Shown here in pieces: positions 9,433 through 18,179 of a stretch of DNA of 64,000 bases. The position numbers and the translations under genes are program-made. Origin of the DNA: Veillonellaceae bacterium (GTDB lineage: Bacteria; Bacillota; Negativicutes; Veillonellales; Negativicoccaceae); NCBI GenBank assembly GCA_022771805.1, contig JALELM010000007.1, positions 1-64,000 on the forward strand. The letters are read 5' to 3'. Position 1 is the first letter of the stretch, and every line of letters starts with the position of its first letter. A model generated the notes under the pieces. That model was not told where the DNA came from. It searched no databases and saw only the letters and a program-made list of their open reading frames with translations.

Positions 9433-12400
9433 AACCGATCCGTTTGACGATGCAGGCATTCGGGCCGTATGTCGCCCGGCAGGAGATCGATTTCCGCCGC
9501 TTGGGCGAGCGTTCCTTCTTCCTGATCCACGGACCGACGGGAGCGGGGAAGACGACGGTCTTTGATGCGATTTGCTACGGCCTTTACGGCGTGACGAGCG
9601 GCGGGCGCGATGCGGTACAGATGCGCAGCGCGTATGCCGATGAAAATTTACTGACGGAAGTCAGACTGGATTTTTCTCTCGGCGATAAGTATTATCGTGT
9701 GATTCGCCAGCCGCGCCAAACGGTTGCCCGCTTGCGCGGCACGGGGACACGGGATTTCGGCGGCAAGACGGAACTGTTGGAGACGGATGCGGAAGGAAAC
9801 GAATTGCATTCGCTCGGCGATCGCCATGTGACGCAGGCGGTTACGGAGCTGATCGGTTTCAGTGTGGAGCAGTTTTGCCAGGTCGTGCTGCTGCCGCAGG
9901 GAGAATTTCGCCGTTTGCTGCTGGCGGGTTCCGATGAGCGGGAAAAGATTCTTGCGAAACTCTTTGCCACCGATGTCTACGCCAGAGTGGCGCAAAAACT
10001 GCGGGAAAAAGCGCAGGAGCTGCACGAGCGGTATGCGGCAAACGAACAGAGCCGGCGCGCGAATTGGGAAGCGGTCGGCGTGACTTCGGCGGCGGAATTG
10101 ACGGCGGCCGTTACGGCGCAAGCCGCGGCGATCAAGGCGGCGGAGGACGAAGTGCGGCGGACGACGGACGCACATACCGCGGCGCAACAGGCGGTCGGAG
10201 TCGGGACTGCCCTGGCCGCGCGTTTTGCGGAGCTGGCGGCGGTTCGGCGGGAACTGGCGCGTCTGGCGGCGGCCGAGGCAGCGGTGCGGGCACGTGCCGA
10301 AGACATTCGAAAACTGGAAGCCGCGGCGACGATGCGGGACCGCTATACCGAACTCGATCGTGTCCTGCAGGCGGGAACACGCTTGCGCAAGGAGTCCGAC
10401 GCGGCGGAATCCGACCGGGAGAAGAAGCGGCAGCGCGCGGAATTTTGGAACAAAGAAGAAACGGAATTGCGAGCCGGAAAAGAGGCACAGCAGCAACGCT
10501 TTCTGCTGAAGAAAGATTTGGCAGACATGGCGGAGCGCGTAGCTAAATTGCAGGAAGTACGGGGAAAGGAACGGAAGGCGCAAGCGACGGCGACGGCAAG
10601 CGCGACGCTGTTGGCAACGGCGGAAGCGGAATTTGTCCGAGCGGAAGCGGTGCTCAAAACGGCGCAGGAAAACCGTAATGCCGGTGAAATGGCGGCGGCA
10701 CAGACGGAGGCGAAGGAGAGAGCGTTGGAGCAGGCTCGCCAGGATTTAGCGGCCTTTGACGCCGGGGAAGCGCTTTGCGAACAGGCGAAAGCGGCGGCCG
10801 CAGCGGCGGAGGCGGCCGTTCGGGAAGCAACGCGGGCGGGAACGGCCGAGCGGGAAGCGGAAACGAATTACCGCCGCCTGGCTCTGCTGCGGGAGCAATA
10901 CGCGGCGGCGGCATTGGCGAACGGTCTGGTCGCGGGAGAAGCCTGCCCGGTTTGCGGTGCGACGGATCATCCCGCGCCCGCACAGATGGACGATATTGTG
11001 CCGACGGAGGCCGAGTGGCAAGCGGCGGAAGCTGCCTTGAGCGAAGCCCGTCAAACGGCACGGGAGCAGGGAAATATCGCTTCGCAGCGGTGCGAGCGCA
11101 GTAAGGCATTGGCCGAGCAGGCGGCACAAGCGGCGGCAAAGTTGCCGCCTGTTTCCCGGGAAGAATTGACGGCAAAACTGGCGCAAGCAGAGACTGCCCT
11201 GGAGGAAAATCGCCGGGCGATCGGTGAACCGGCTGCCCGGCAGCAAGCCGTCACGGCGGCGGAAAGCAGACTGGAAGAGCTGCGGGGCGAGTTGGCGCAA
11301 GCCCGGGCGACGGAAAAAGCCGCTTCGGAAGCGCTCGTTTCTTTGACGGAGCGGGCGGTCATGCTGGCGCAAAACGTTCCCGAAGCATATCGCGAAGGCA
11401 CGGGTTTGCAGACGGAATTGGCCAACGTAACGGCCGCCTGGGAGGACTATGACCGGCGCGAACGGGCGTATGCGACACAGGCGGATGCCGAGCGGGAAGC
11501 CTACCGCACCGTCGTACAAGAGCAGGAAGAACGCCAACGGCGTATCGAGGAATACCGGCAGGAATACGGCAACAATCGGGTTGAATTGCTGCAGAGGGCG
11601 GAGCAGGCGGGCATCGCCGACTTGACGGAACTGCGCACCCTGTTGGAGCGGACGGAAGAACTGGAAGAGCTGAAAGCGGCGGCGGAACGGGAGCGTGTCC
11701 ACGCGGCGCAACAGGAAAAGGCGCAAGAGAGCCTGGTCGCGGAATTGGCGAACCGGGAAGAACCGAATCTCGAAGCGTTGCAGCAGGCGGAGGCAGCTGC
11801 CCGGGAAGCGTATCGGACGGCTACGGAGGAACTGGCCGCGGCGCGGAGCCGGCAGGAAGGCTACCGGAATGCGGAAACGAAAGCGCAGGCGCTGGCGCAG
11901 GAGCTGGCGAGCATGGACGCAACGCAGGCGGTAGTCGGTCGGCTGGCGGCTTTGGCTGCGGGCGACGGGAATGCTGCGGATGCCCGCATCAGTTTTCAAC
12001 GCTACGTGTTGGCGGCGCTGTTGGAAGATGTGCTGCGTTCGGCCAACGAACGCCTGCGTCTGCTCAGCCACGGGCGCTACCGCCTGGAGCGCATGATCGG
12101 CACGACGGATCGCCGGCGCACGGCGGGGCTCGATCTCGTCGTCCTGGATTACTGGAGCGGGGCGCAGCGACCGGCGAATACGCTTTCCGGCGGCGAGACA
12201 TTCCTTGCCTCGCTGGCCTTGGCACTCGGACTGGCGGATACCGCTCAGGCGTATGCGGGCGGCATTCGACTGGACACGGTATTCATCGATGAAGGTTTCG
12301 GCACGTTGGACGGCGATGCGCTGAATGAAGCCTTACGCATTTTGACGGATTTGCGGGCGGGGGGACGACTTGTCGGGATTATCAGTCATGTCGAAGAGTT

Positions 12401-12476
12401 ACGGCAACGGATTGATACCCGTCTGGAAATTGTCAAGACGGAAAGCGGCAGCCGGGCGCACTGGGTACTCGGCTGA
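9429..12476 (+). CDS. sbcC: Exonuclease SbcCD subunit C
   Basis: SbcC (1015 aa) is the Rad50-type SMC-like ATPase of the SbcCD complex. Walker A GPTGAGKTT is at about residues 36-44. A long Ala/Glu/Arg-rich coiled coil follows, interrupted near residue 506 by the zinc-hook CPVCGATDHP. The signature LSGGETFLASLALALG near 920 and Walker B VFIDEGFGTLD complete the ATPase head. The coiled coil is extremely Ala/Glu-rich, which creates long antisense open frames that are not genes. Translational coupling to sbcD is shown by the ATGA overlap. Confidence 0.97.
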   Translation: MKPIRLTMQAFGPYVARQEIDFRRLGERSFFLIHGPTGAGKTTVFDAICYGLYGVTSGGRDAVQMRSAYADENLLTEVRLDFSLGDKYYRVIRQPRQTVARLRGTGTRDFGGKTELLETDAEGNELHSLGDRHVTQAVTELIGFSVEQFCQVVLLPQGEFRRLLLAGSDEREKILAKLFATDVYARVAQKLREKAQELHERYAANEQSRRANWEAVGVTSAAELTAAVTAQAAAIKAAEDEVRRTTDAHTAAQQAVGVGTALAARFAELAAVRRELARLAAAEAAVRARAEDIRKLEAAATMRDRYTELDRVLQAGTRLRKESDAAESDREKKRQRAEFWNKEETELRAGKEAQQQRFLLKKDLADMAERVAKLQEVRGKERKAQATATASATLLATAEAEFVRAEAVLKTAQENRNAGEMAAAQTEAKERALEQARQDLAAFDAGEALCEQAKAAAAAAEAAVREATRAGTAEREAETNYRRLALLREQYAAAALANGLVAGEACPVCGATDHPAPAQMDDIVPTEAEWQAAEAALSEARQTAREQGNIASQRCERSKALAEQAAQAAAKLPPVSREELTAKLAQAETALEENRRAIGEPAARQQAVTAAESRLEELRGELAQARATEKAASEALVSLTERAVMLAQNVPEAYREGTGLQTELANVTAAWEDYDRRERAYATQADAEREAYRTVVQEQEERQRRIEEYRQEYGNNRVELLQRAEQAGIADLTELRTLLERTEELEELKAAAERERVHAAQQEKAQESLVAELANREEPNLEALQQAEAAAREAYRTATEELAAARSRQEGYRNAETKAQALAQELASMDATQAVVGRLAALAAGDGNAADARISFQRYVLAALLEDVLRSANERLRLLSHGRYRLERMIGTTDRRRTAGLDLVVLDYWSGAQRPANTLSGGETFLASLALALGLADTAQAYAGGIRLDTVFIDEGFGTLDGDALNEALRILTDLRAGGRLVGIISHVEELRQRIDTRLEIVKTESGSRAHWVLG

Positions 12477-12478
12477 CA

Positions 12479-12507
12479 TTGCGCCGGTACGGAAACTGTG
12501 TTACAAT
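12479..12507 (+). promoter_or_regulatory. Promoter of the glyoxalase-tcdA-ppi-C39-cysK operon
   Basis: A -35-like TTGCGC (12479-12484) and a -10 TACAAT (12502-12507) are 17 bases apart, directly after sbcC and 47 bases before the first gene. Confidence 0.6.
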
Positions 12508-12553
12508 AGGGATATCGAAAAAAATCGTTTAATACACTGTGTAAGGAGCGACT

Positions 12554-12922
12554 ATGGAATTTGCATTCGCACATAATAATTTCAATGTGCTCGACTTGGA
12601 AAAAAGCCTGACTTTTTATCGTGAGGCGTTGGGACTTCGGGAAGTGCGCCGGTATGAAGCGGCAGACGGCAGTTTCATATTGGTCTACCTCGGCGACGGT
12701 CGCACGCCGCATCAGTTGGAGCTGACCTGGCTGCGTGATCGCACCGAGCCGTATAACCTCGGCGAAAATGAGTTCCACCTCGCTTTTGTGACGGAGGATT
12801 TCGAAGCGGCGCGCGAGAAACATCGTGCCATGGGCTGTATCTGTTTTGAAAATGAAGCGATGGGGATCTATTTCATCGAAGATCCGGATCATTATTGGCT
12901 GGAGATCGTGCCGGCGAAATGA
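12554..12922 (+). CDS. VOC-family glyoxalase I-like protein
   Basis: This small vicinal-oxygen-chelate protein (122 aa) resembles lactoylglutathione lyase. Both beta-alpha-beta-beta-beta modules are visible. Likely metal ligands are His8 or a neighbour, the Glu in HQLELTW, the His in ENEFHLAFV and the Glu in YWLEIVP. The substrate may be methylglyoxal adducts, but small VOC proteins have many functions, so the annotation stays at family level. AAGGAG precedes the start, and its stop overlaps the next start (ATGA). Confidence 0.85.
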   Translation: MEFAFAHNNFNVLDLEKSLTFYREALGLREVRRYEAADGSFILVYLGDGRTPHQLELTWLRDRTEPYNLGENEFHLAFVTEDFEAAREKHRAMGCICFENEAMGIYFIEDPDHYWLEIVPAK

Positions 12923-13626
12923 GTGAATTTACACAACGCACGCGTCTTTTGCTCGGCGACGGGGTCGAGCGGCTGGCGGCAGCCTCGGTAGCCGTATTCG
13001 GCTTGGGCGGGGTCGGCTCTTTTGCCGCAGAAGCGCTGGCGCGCGCCGGCATCGGCCGTCTGGTACTCATCGACGGCGATGTGGTGAGCGACAGCAATCG
13101 AAACCGCCAGCTGCCCGCGCTGGTCAGTACGGTCGGGCAGGTGAAAACCGCTGTCATGGCGGCGCGTATTGCGGATATCAATCCCGCCTGCCGGGTGGAA
13201 ACCCGCCGGGAAATGTATCGCCCGACGGAACGGGAATACTTGCGGAGGCTCGGCGTTGACTATGTGATTGATGCGATCGACGATGTCCCGGCGAAAGTCG
13301 GTCTTGCCGTTGAAGCGCAACTTGCGGGAATTCCGTTGGTTGCGGCGCTCGGCACGGGCAATAAACTGCAGCCGGAGCTGCTGGAGACGGCGGATATTTA
13401 CGAGACATCCGTCTGCCCGCTGGCGCGCGTGCTGCGGCGGGAACTTCGTCAGGCGGGCGTGCGGGCATTGCGCGTGGTATACTCGCGCGAGGAACCGTGC
13501 CGCCCCGTTTTTGCGCCCGGCGAAGAACGAGTGCCGGGCTCGGTCTCTTTTGTACCGCCGGTGGCGGGAATGCTGCTGGCGGGAGAAGTAATCCGGGCGC
13601 TGGCGGCTGTGAATAAGAAAGGATGA
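12919..13626 (+). CDS. tcdA: tRNA threonylcarbamoyladenosine dehydratase
   Basis: This E1-like adenylating enzyme (235 aa) matches the TcdA/CsdL branch of the ThiF/MoeB family, which cyclises t6A to ct6A in ANN-decoding tRNAs. The nucleotide-binding GLGGVGSFAAEALARAG is at about residues 30-46, followed by DGDVVSDSNRNRQ. The catalytic Cys region DIYETSVCPLARVLRRELR and the SREEP segment with GSVSFVPPVAG near the end are TcdA features. I chose ATG 12919 because it overlaps the upstream stop and family members begin with xxFxRTxxLLG. It is second in the operon. Confidence 0.92.
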   Translation: MSEFTQRTRLLLGDGVERLAAASVAVFGLGGVGSFAAEALARAGIGRLVLIDGDVVSDSNRNRQLPALVSTVGQVKTAVMAARIADINPACRVETRREMYRPTEREYLRRLGVDYVIDAIDDVPAKVGLAVEAQLAGIPLVAALGTGNKLQPELLETADIYETSVCPLARVLRRELRQAGVRALRVVYSREEPCRPVFAPGEERVPGSVSFVPPVAGMLLAGEVIRALAAVNKKG

Positions 13627-13632
13627 AAGCGA

Positions 13633-14061
13633 ATGCAGGCAAAAATTACGTTGGCAAATCAGGAAGTTGTCACTCTCGAATTGTATCCCGAAGAAGCACC
13701 GAAGACGGTGGAAAATTTTGTTTCCCTCGTCAAAAAAGGCTTCTATGACGGGTTGAAATTTCACCGGGTCATTCCGGGTTTTGTGGCGCAGACCGGTTGC
13801 CCTTACGGAACCGGTACGGGCGGGCCGGGCTATACGATCCCTTGCGAAACGGCAGGCAATCCGCACAAGCATGAGCGCGGGTCGCTTTCCATGGCGCATC
13901 GGGGGAAGGATACCGGCGGCAGTCAGTTTTTTATTTGCTATGAGCCGCAGCCGCATCTGAACGGCGTACACACGGTGTTCGGAAAAGTAACGGACAATAT
14001 GGAAGCGGTCGACCGCATTTTGCAGGGCGATCGCATGGAAAAAGTGGAAATCATTGAATAA
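13633..14061 (+). CDS. Cyclophilin-type peptidyl-prolyl isomerase
   Basis: This single-domain cyclophilin (142 aa) lacks a signal peptide and so is cytoplasmic. It catalyses cis-trans isomerisation of Xaa-Pro bonds in protein folding. Family motifs include [20 protein letters not shown] with the catalytic [24 protein letters not shown], then a GSLSMAH segment, [15 protein letters not shown] and HTVFGKV. It is third in a tightly packed operon, six bases after tcdA. Confidence 0.95.
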   Translation: MQAKITLANQEVVTLELYPEEAPKTVENFVSLVKKGFYDGLKFHRVIPGFVAQTGCPYGTGTGGPGYTIPCETAGNPHKHERGSLSMAHRGKDTGGSQFFICYEPQPHLNGVHTVFGKVTDNMEAVDRILQGDRMEKVEIIE

Positions 14062-14071
14062 GGAGGCCGGT

Positions 14072-14686
14072 ATGCCGATCTATCAATTGCGGGAACCGCA
14101 GCGGCTGACCTTGTCAATGAACGGGACGGTTTGCTACGGCTACACGCAGGATTGGTACACGGACAGCTGGCAGGCGCGTGCGGGCTGCGGCCCGACGACC
14201 GCCACTTCCTTATTGGCATACCATCTCGTTCGTGACGGCTACTGGGAGGCACTCCCGACGCAGGCCGCGGTCTTGCGGCGGATGCAGGAAATATGGAATT
14301 ATGTCACGCCGGGTCACGGCGGTCTCTTCAAAACGCGCTGGCTCGTGCATGGTTTGCGCCGCTACTTGGCGGACTATCGCCTGCCCTACCGGGTGGACGC
14401 GCTGCCCGTTTCGGTGCGTTCGGCGCATCGCCCGGAACCCGCTGCCGTGAAGGCATTTATCGCCGAGGCGTTGGCGGCGGACTCGCCGGTGGCCTTTTTG
14501 AACCGGCATCGCGGTGCGGAGCCGATCGATACTTGGCATTGGGTGCCGATCGTCTCCTTCGACACGGAACAGGAGCCGGCCGTTGCGGAAATTTATGATG
14601 AAACGATACGGAAGTTTTTCGCGCCGGAAAAATGGGTGCGGGATACTCTTCTCGGCGGCGGCTTTGTCAGTATGCGTAAAATCTAG
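14072..14686 (+). CDS. C39-like cysteine peptidase family protein
   Basis: The product (204 aa) has the layout of a papain-like C39-type peptidase without an ABC transporter. Cys39 lies in ARAGCGPTTATSLLAY, His156 in PIDTWHWVPIV and Asp176 in AEIYDE, a plausible Cys-His-Asp triad. No signal peptide or membrane segment is seen, so it should act in the cytoplasm. I chose ATG 14072, six bases after AAGGAGG, over TTG 14054. Its function and substrate are unknown. It sits between cyclophilin and cysK in one operon. Confidence 0.7.
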   Translation: MPIYQLREPQRLTLSMNGTVCYGYTQDWYTDSWQARAGCGPTTATSLLAYHLVRDGYWEALPTQAAVLRRMQEIWNYVTPGHGGLFKTRWLVHGLRRYLADYRLPYRVDALPVSVRSAHRPEPAAVKAFIAEALAADSPVAFLNRHRGAEPIDTWHWVPIVSFDTEQEPAVAEIYDETIRKFFAPEKWVRDTLLGGGFVSMRKI

Positions 14687-14704
14687 AAAGACGGAAGGTG
14701 TGCG

Positions 14705-15643
14705 ATGATGCAAATATATTCTCAGCTTACCGAGCTGGTCGGCAAGACGCCGCTTCTGCGTTTGGGACGCTATAGCAGTCGGCGCGGTTTGGCGGCCGAG
14801 CTCGTTGTGAAATTGGAAAAGCAGAATCCGGCGGGATCCGTGAAAGACCGCATCGCGTTGGCGATGGTGGAAGAAGCGGAACGAACCGGGATGTTGCGCC
14901 CGGGGATGACGATCGTGGAGCCGACCAGCGGCAATACGGGTGTCGGTCTGGCTTTTGTCGGCGCGGTAAAAGGCTATCGCGTCATTCTTATCATGCCGGA
15001 GACGATGAGCGTGGAGCGGCGCCAATTGGCTCAGGCGTACGGCGCGGAAATTATTCTGACGCCCGGCGCGGCCGGCATGCAGGGAACGGTCGATAAAGCG
15101 CGTGAAATGCAGGCAGCGGATGACAATGTGTTCATTCCGCAACAGTTCACGAATAAGGCGAATCCGGCAATGCATGAACGAGCCACGGCGGAAGAGATTT
15201 GGGAGGATGTCGGCGGCGAGCTGGCGGCATTTGTCGCGGGTGTCGGCACGGGCGGTACCGTCACGGGTGTTGGGCGCGGCCTGAAAGCGCATGACGCCGC
15301 AATCCGGATCGTGGCGGTGGAGCCGGCCGCATCGCCGCTGCTTACGGCGGGGACGGCGGGACCGCATGCGATTCAGGGGATCGGCGCCAATTTTGTCCCG
15401 GAAGTGCTGGATCGGAATGTGTATGATGAAGTGCTGACGGTGACGAACGAAGATGCGATTGCCGCGATGCGGGCGCTTGCACGGGAGGAAGGACTCCTTG
15501 TCGGGATTTCGTCCGGGGCGGCGGTCGCCGCCGCAACCGAGTTGGCGAAGCGGCCGGAATTTGCCGGCAAACGCATTGTCGCTCTCTTGCCGGATACCGG
15601 CGAGCGGTACTTGTCTACAGGCCTTTTCGCTGTAAATAAATAA
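14705..15643 (+). CDS. cysK: Cysteine synthase A (O-acetylserine sulfhydrylase)
   Basis: This PLP enzyme (312 aa) makes cysteine from O-acetylserine and sulfide. The PLP lysine is in [11 protein letters not shown] near residue 45, and the substrate loop [13 protein letters not shown] follows near 75. The phosphate-binding glycines are in [14 protein letters not shown] near 180, and [10 protein letters not shown] is near 265. The operon ends with it and a strong terminator follows. Confidence 0.95.
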   Translation: MMQIYSQLTELVGKTPLLRLGRYSSRRGLAAELVVKLEKQNPAGSVKDRIALAMVEEAERTGMLRPGMTIVEPTSGNTGVGLAFVGAVKGYRVILIMPETMSVERRQLAQAYGAEIILTPGAAGMQGTVDKAREMQAADDNVFIPQQFTNKANPAMHERATAEEIWEDVGGELAAFVAGVGTGGTVTGVGRGLKAHDAAIRIVAVEPAASPLLTAGTAGPHAIQGIGANFVPEVLDRNVYDEVLTVTNEDAIAAMRALAREEGLLVGISSGAAVAAATELAKRPEFAGKRIVALLPDTGERYLSTGLFAVNK

Positions 15644-15647
15644 TAAT

Positions 15648-15676
15648 AAAAAGACTTCCCGAAGGAAGTCTTTTTT
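15648..15676. terminator. Bidirectional terminator between cysK and M18 aminopeptidase
   Basis: AAAAAGACTTCC (15648-15659) pairs with GGAAGTCTTTTT (15664-15675) around CGAA. A- and T-runs flank it, and the two adjacent genes converge on it. Confidence 0.92.
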
Positions 15677-15683
15677 TGTGCAA

Positions 15684-17054
15684 TCAATTGCTTTCAAAGA
15701 ATGCTTTGTAGGCGAGGAACGCCGTATAGGCATCGGATTTTTCCACCAATTCGAGCGGTGCGTGCATGCTGAGCATGGTGACACCGCAATCGACGACTTC
15801 GCAGCCCCAGGCCGCCAGGTACAAGGCGATCGTGCCGCCGCCGCCTTGGTCGACTTTGCCCAGCTCGCCGATCTGCCAAGGCACATTGGCGGCGTTGAAG
15901 ATCCGCCGTACCTTGGCGATGAACTCGGCGTTGGCATCGTTGCTGCCGGACTTACCGCGCGAGCCGGTATACTTCGTCAGAACGATGCCGTGCCCGGTGA
16001 GCGAGGCATTCGTCTTTTCCATCGTATCGGGGAAAGTCGGGTCGAACGATGCCGTCACGTCCGCCGAAAGAATTTCCGAGTTGCGAAGCGTGTCGCGCAG
16101 CGAGCGATGGTCTTCATGGCCTTGTAACGCCAACAAATCCATAATGAAATCGGGCACATAAGAAGAGGTCACGCCGGTGTTACCGTAGGAACCGATCTCT
16201 TCTTTGTCCGCAAAGAGCGCGACTTGTGTTTTTGCACCGGGCTCCGCCGCAAGAATCGCGGTGAGGTTGCCGTAGGAGCAGACGCGGTCGTCGTGACCGT
16301 GACCGAGGATGAAAGCGCGGTCGAGTCCGACGTCGCGAGCATTGTCGGCCGGAATGATTTCCAGTTCCGCCGTGGTGAAATCTTCATCTTCAATGCCGTA
16401 TTTTTTGCCGAACAGGGCGAGGACGGTTTCGCGTGCACTCTTTTTCCGTTCGCCGTGACCGCCGATGACCGGCAGCAGCATTTCACCGGTGACCGCTTCA
16501 CCGACTTTTTTCTGCGCCTGTGTCTGACCGAGGTGCGGCAGGATATCCGTGATGTAGAGGACGGGATCGTCCGGATCCAGACCGATTTCCACATCGACTA
16601 CACTGCCGTCTTTGCGGACGACGACACCGACCACGGCCAACGGTCGGCATACCCACTGGTATTTTTTGATGCCGCCGTAGTAATGCGTCCGGAAAAAGAC
16701 CAGGCCGTCTTTTTCATCGAGCGGATTCGCTTTCAGATCCAGCCGCGGGGAGTCGATATGCGAGCCGACGAGCTTCAAGCCCTTACGCATATCTTCTTTG
16801 CCGATGACGGCGAGAATCACGGACTTGCCTTTGTGATCGAGATAGACTTTGTCGCCGGCCTTGAGTTTGCGATACGCCGACAACGGCCGGAAGCCGGCCT
16901 TTTCCGCCTGACGAATGATTTCACGATTGGCCAGACGCTCCGTGCGAGCCCGGTCGAGAAATGCCTTGTACTCCTCGGCATAGGCGAGGCAGGCTTTGCG
17001 TTCTTTAGCCGTCCAGCGTTGCCAGACGGGTTTGGTACGACTGTATGTTTCCAT
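15684..17054 (-). CDS. M18 family aminopeptidase
   Basis: This dinuclear-zinc aminopeptidase of family M18 has 456 aa from this start. Metal-site motifs are LVGSHIDSPRLDLK near residue 80, the central FILGHGHDDRVCSYGN, DKEEIGSYGNTG around the catalytic glutamate, and the late VPWQIGELGKVDQGGGGT. The family releases N-terminal (often acidic or neutral) residues from peptides in large cytoplasmic oligomers. I chose ATG 17054, with AAAGGATG upstream on the minus strand, because the longer in-frame extension is GC-rich and unlike the family. The tauE-like gene lies upstream on the same strand 62 bases away. Confidence 0.92.
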   Translation of the reverse strand: METYSRTKPVWQRWTAKERKACLAYAEEYKAFLDRARTERLANREIIRQAEKAGFRPLSAYRKLKAGDKVYLDHKGKSVILAVIGKEDMRKGLKLVGSHIDSPRLDLKANPLDEKDGLVFFRTHYYGGIKKYQWVCRPLAVVGVVVRKDGSVVDVEIGLDPDDPVLYITDILPHLGQTQAQKKVGEAVTGEMLLPVIGGHGERKKSARETVLALFGKKYGIEDEDFTTAELEIIPADNARDVGLDRAFILGHGHDDRVCSYGNLTAILAAEPGAKTQVALFADKEEIGSYGNTGVTSSYVPDFIMDLLALQGHEDHRSLRDTLRNSEILSADVTASFDPTFPDTMEKTNASLTGHGIVLTKYTGSRGKSGSNDANAEFIAKVRRIFNAANVPWQIGELGKVDQGGGGTIALYLAAWGCEVVDCGVTMLSMHAPLELVEKSDAYTAFLAYKAFFESN

Positions 17055-17116
17055 ATGAGCACATCCTTTCATATATCTTCCAGTATAGTCCCTTCCCGTT
17101 TGTTCCGCAAGTGAAC

Positions 17117-17887
17117 TCAGCGGAGAATGATCAGGCGCAGGCCGAGTAAGAGCAGGGCGACGGCCAGCATCTGCAGGATCAGCTTGGCGCGCACATGTTT
17201 GGCGAGCAAGGCGCCGACTTGGGCGCCGACGAGGGCGCCGGCACCGAAGAGCAGGGCTTGCGGCCAATACACATGACCCTGTACGGCATGGGTAACCACG
17301 CCGATGAACGCGGACAGCGCCAAGACAAAATGGCTCGTCGCCGTCGCGACATGGGTCGGAAAGCCGAGCAGGTAAATCATTGCGGGAACGTGGATGACAC
17401 CGCCGCCGATCCCGAAAATGCTGGAGATAAAACCGACCGCCGTGCTGATCAGTGCGCCGCGCGTTTTGGAATATGTGAAGTCCATGCCGGCGCTTTCCTC
17501 AATCGCTCCTTTATGACGGGCGTTTTTCCACAGCATGAACAGAGCGAGAGCGGCGAGAAACGAGCCGAACGACAGCTTGAAGGTACTGCCACTGAAGTGG
17601 TCGGCGAGCAAGGCACCGCTGACGGCGCCCGGGACGGTCGCCGCTGCAAAAAGCCATGCCGCGTCATAGCGAACCTTGCCCTGGCGCATATAGGCGAAGG
17701 AGCCGGACAGCGCATTGCAAAAGACGATGGTAAGCGAAGTGCCGACGATAGCGGCCGGCGGCCAATCAAACAAAAAGAGAAAAAGCGGCACGAAAATAAT
17801 CCCGCCGCCCGCTCCGATCAGAGTACCGAAGGCGGCGACGAGAATACCCAGCAGGGGGTACAGTATGTACGCAGATGTAGTCAGCAT
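17117..17887 (-). CDS. TauE/SafE-family anion permease
   Basis: This polytopic membrane protein (256 aa) of the TauE/SafE family (DUF81) is thought to export sulfur-containing or organic anions. About eight hydrophobic segments are visible. The duplicated family motifs are GTLIGAGGGIIFVPLF near residue 20 and SSIFGIGGGVIHVPAMIYLLG near 155. I chose ATG 17887, preceded by GGAAGGAT on the minus strand, rather than the upstream extension, which is not membrane-like. It sits just before the aminopeptidase on the same strand. Confidence 0.9.
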   Translation of the reverse strand: MLTTSAYILYPLLGILVAAFGTLIGAGGGIIFVPLFLFLFDWPPAAIVGTSLTIVFCNALSGSFAYMRQGKVRYDAAWLFAAATVPGAVSGALLADHFSGSTFKLSFGSFLAALALFMLWKNARHKGAIEESAGMDFTYSKTRGALISTAVGFISSIFGIGGGVIHVPAMIYLLGFPTHVATATSHFVLALSAFIGVVTHAVQGHVYWPQALLFGAGALVGAQVGALLAKHVRAKLILQMLAVALLLLGLRLIILR

Positions 17888-18179
17888 ATAAAATCCTTCC
17901 CGTGAAGTGGTATGAAGTATAAAACTATTGTAACACAATTGAATAAAAACGCAGGGAAGATCGGGAAATAAGGATTCTTTTTTATTTCGGCAACAATCCG
18001 TCAAAAACTTATCCGAAAATTTGGTGGAGAGTGCGCAGCAGGCGGCATATCTTTGGGCGAAACGGGCGAAGGTGTTCGCGCGGATGATGCGGCGCAGTAT
18101 CATCGTTACCGGGCAGCGGGGCGGGTACATGATGGGATATATCCGATTCGGTTAGTTGTTGAGGAACAACAAAAAACGA

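Noticed and set aside
10746-12071. A 441-codon open frame antisense to sbcC
   Set aside because: It comes from the Ala/Glu-rich coiled coil read backwards (Arg/Leu/Gln-rich) and has no start signal.
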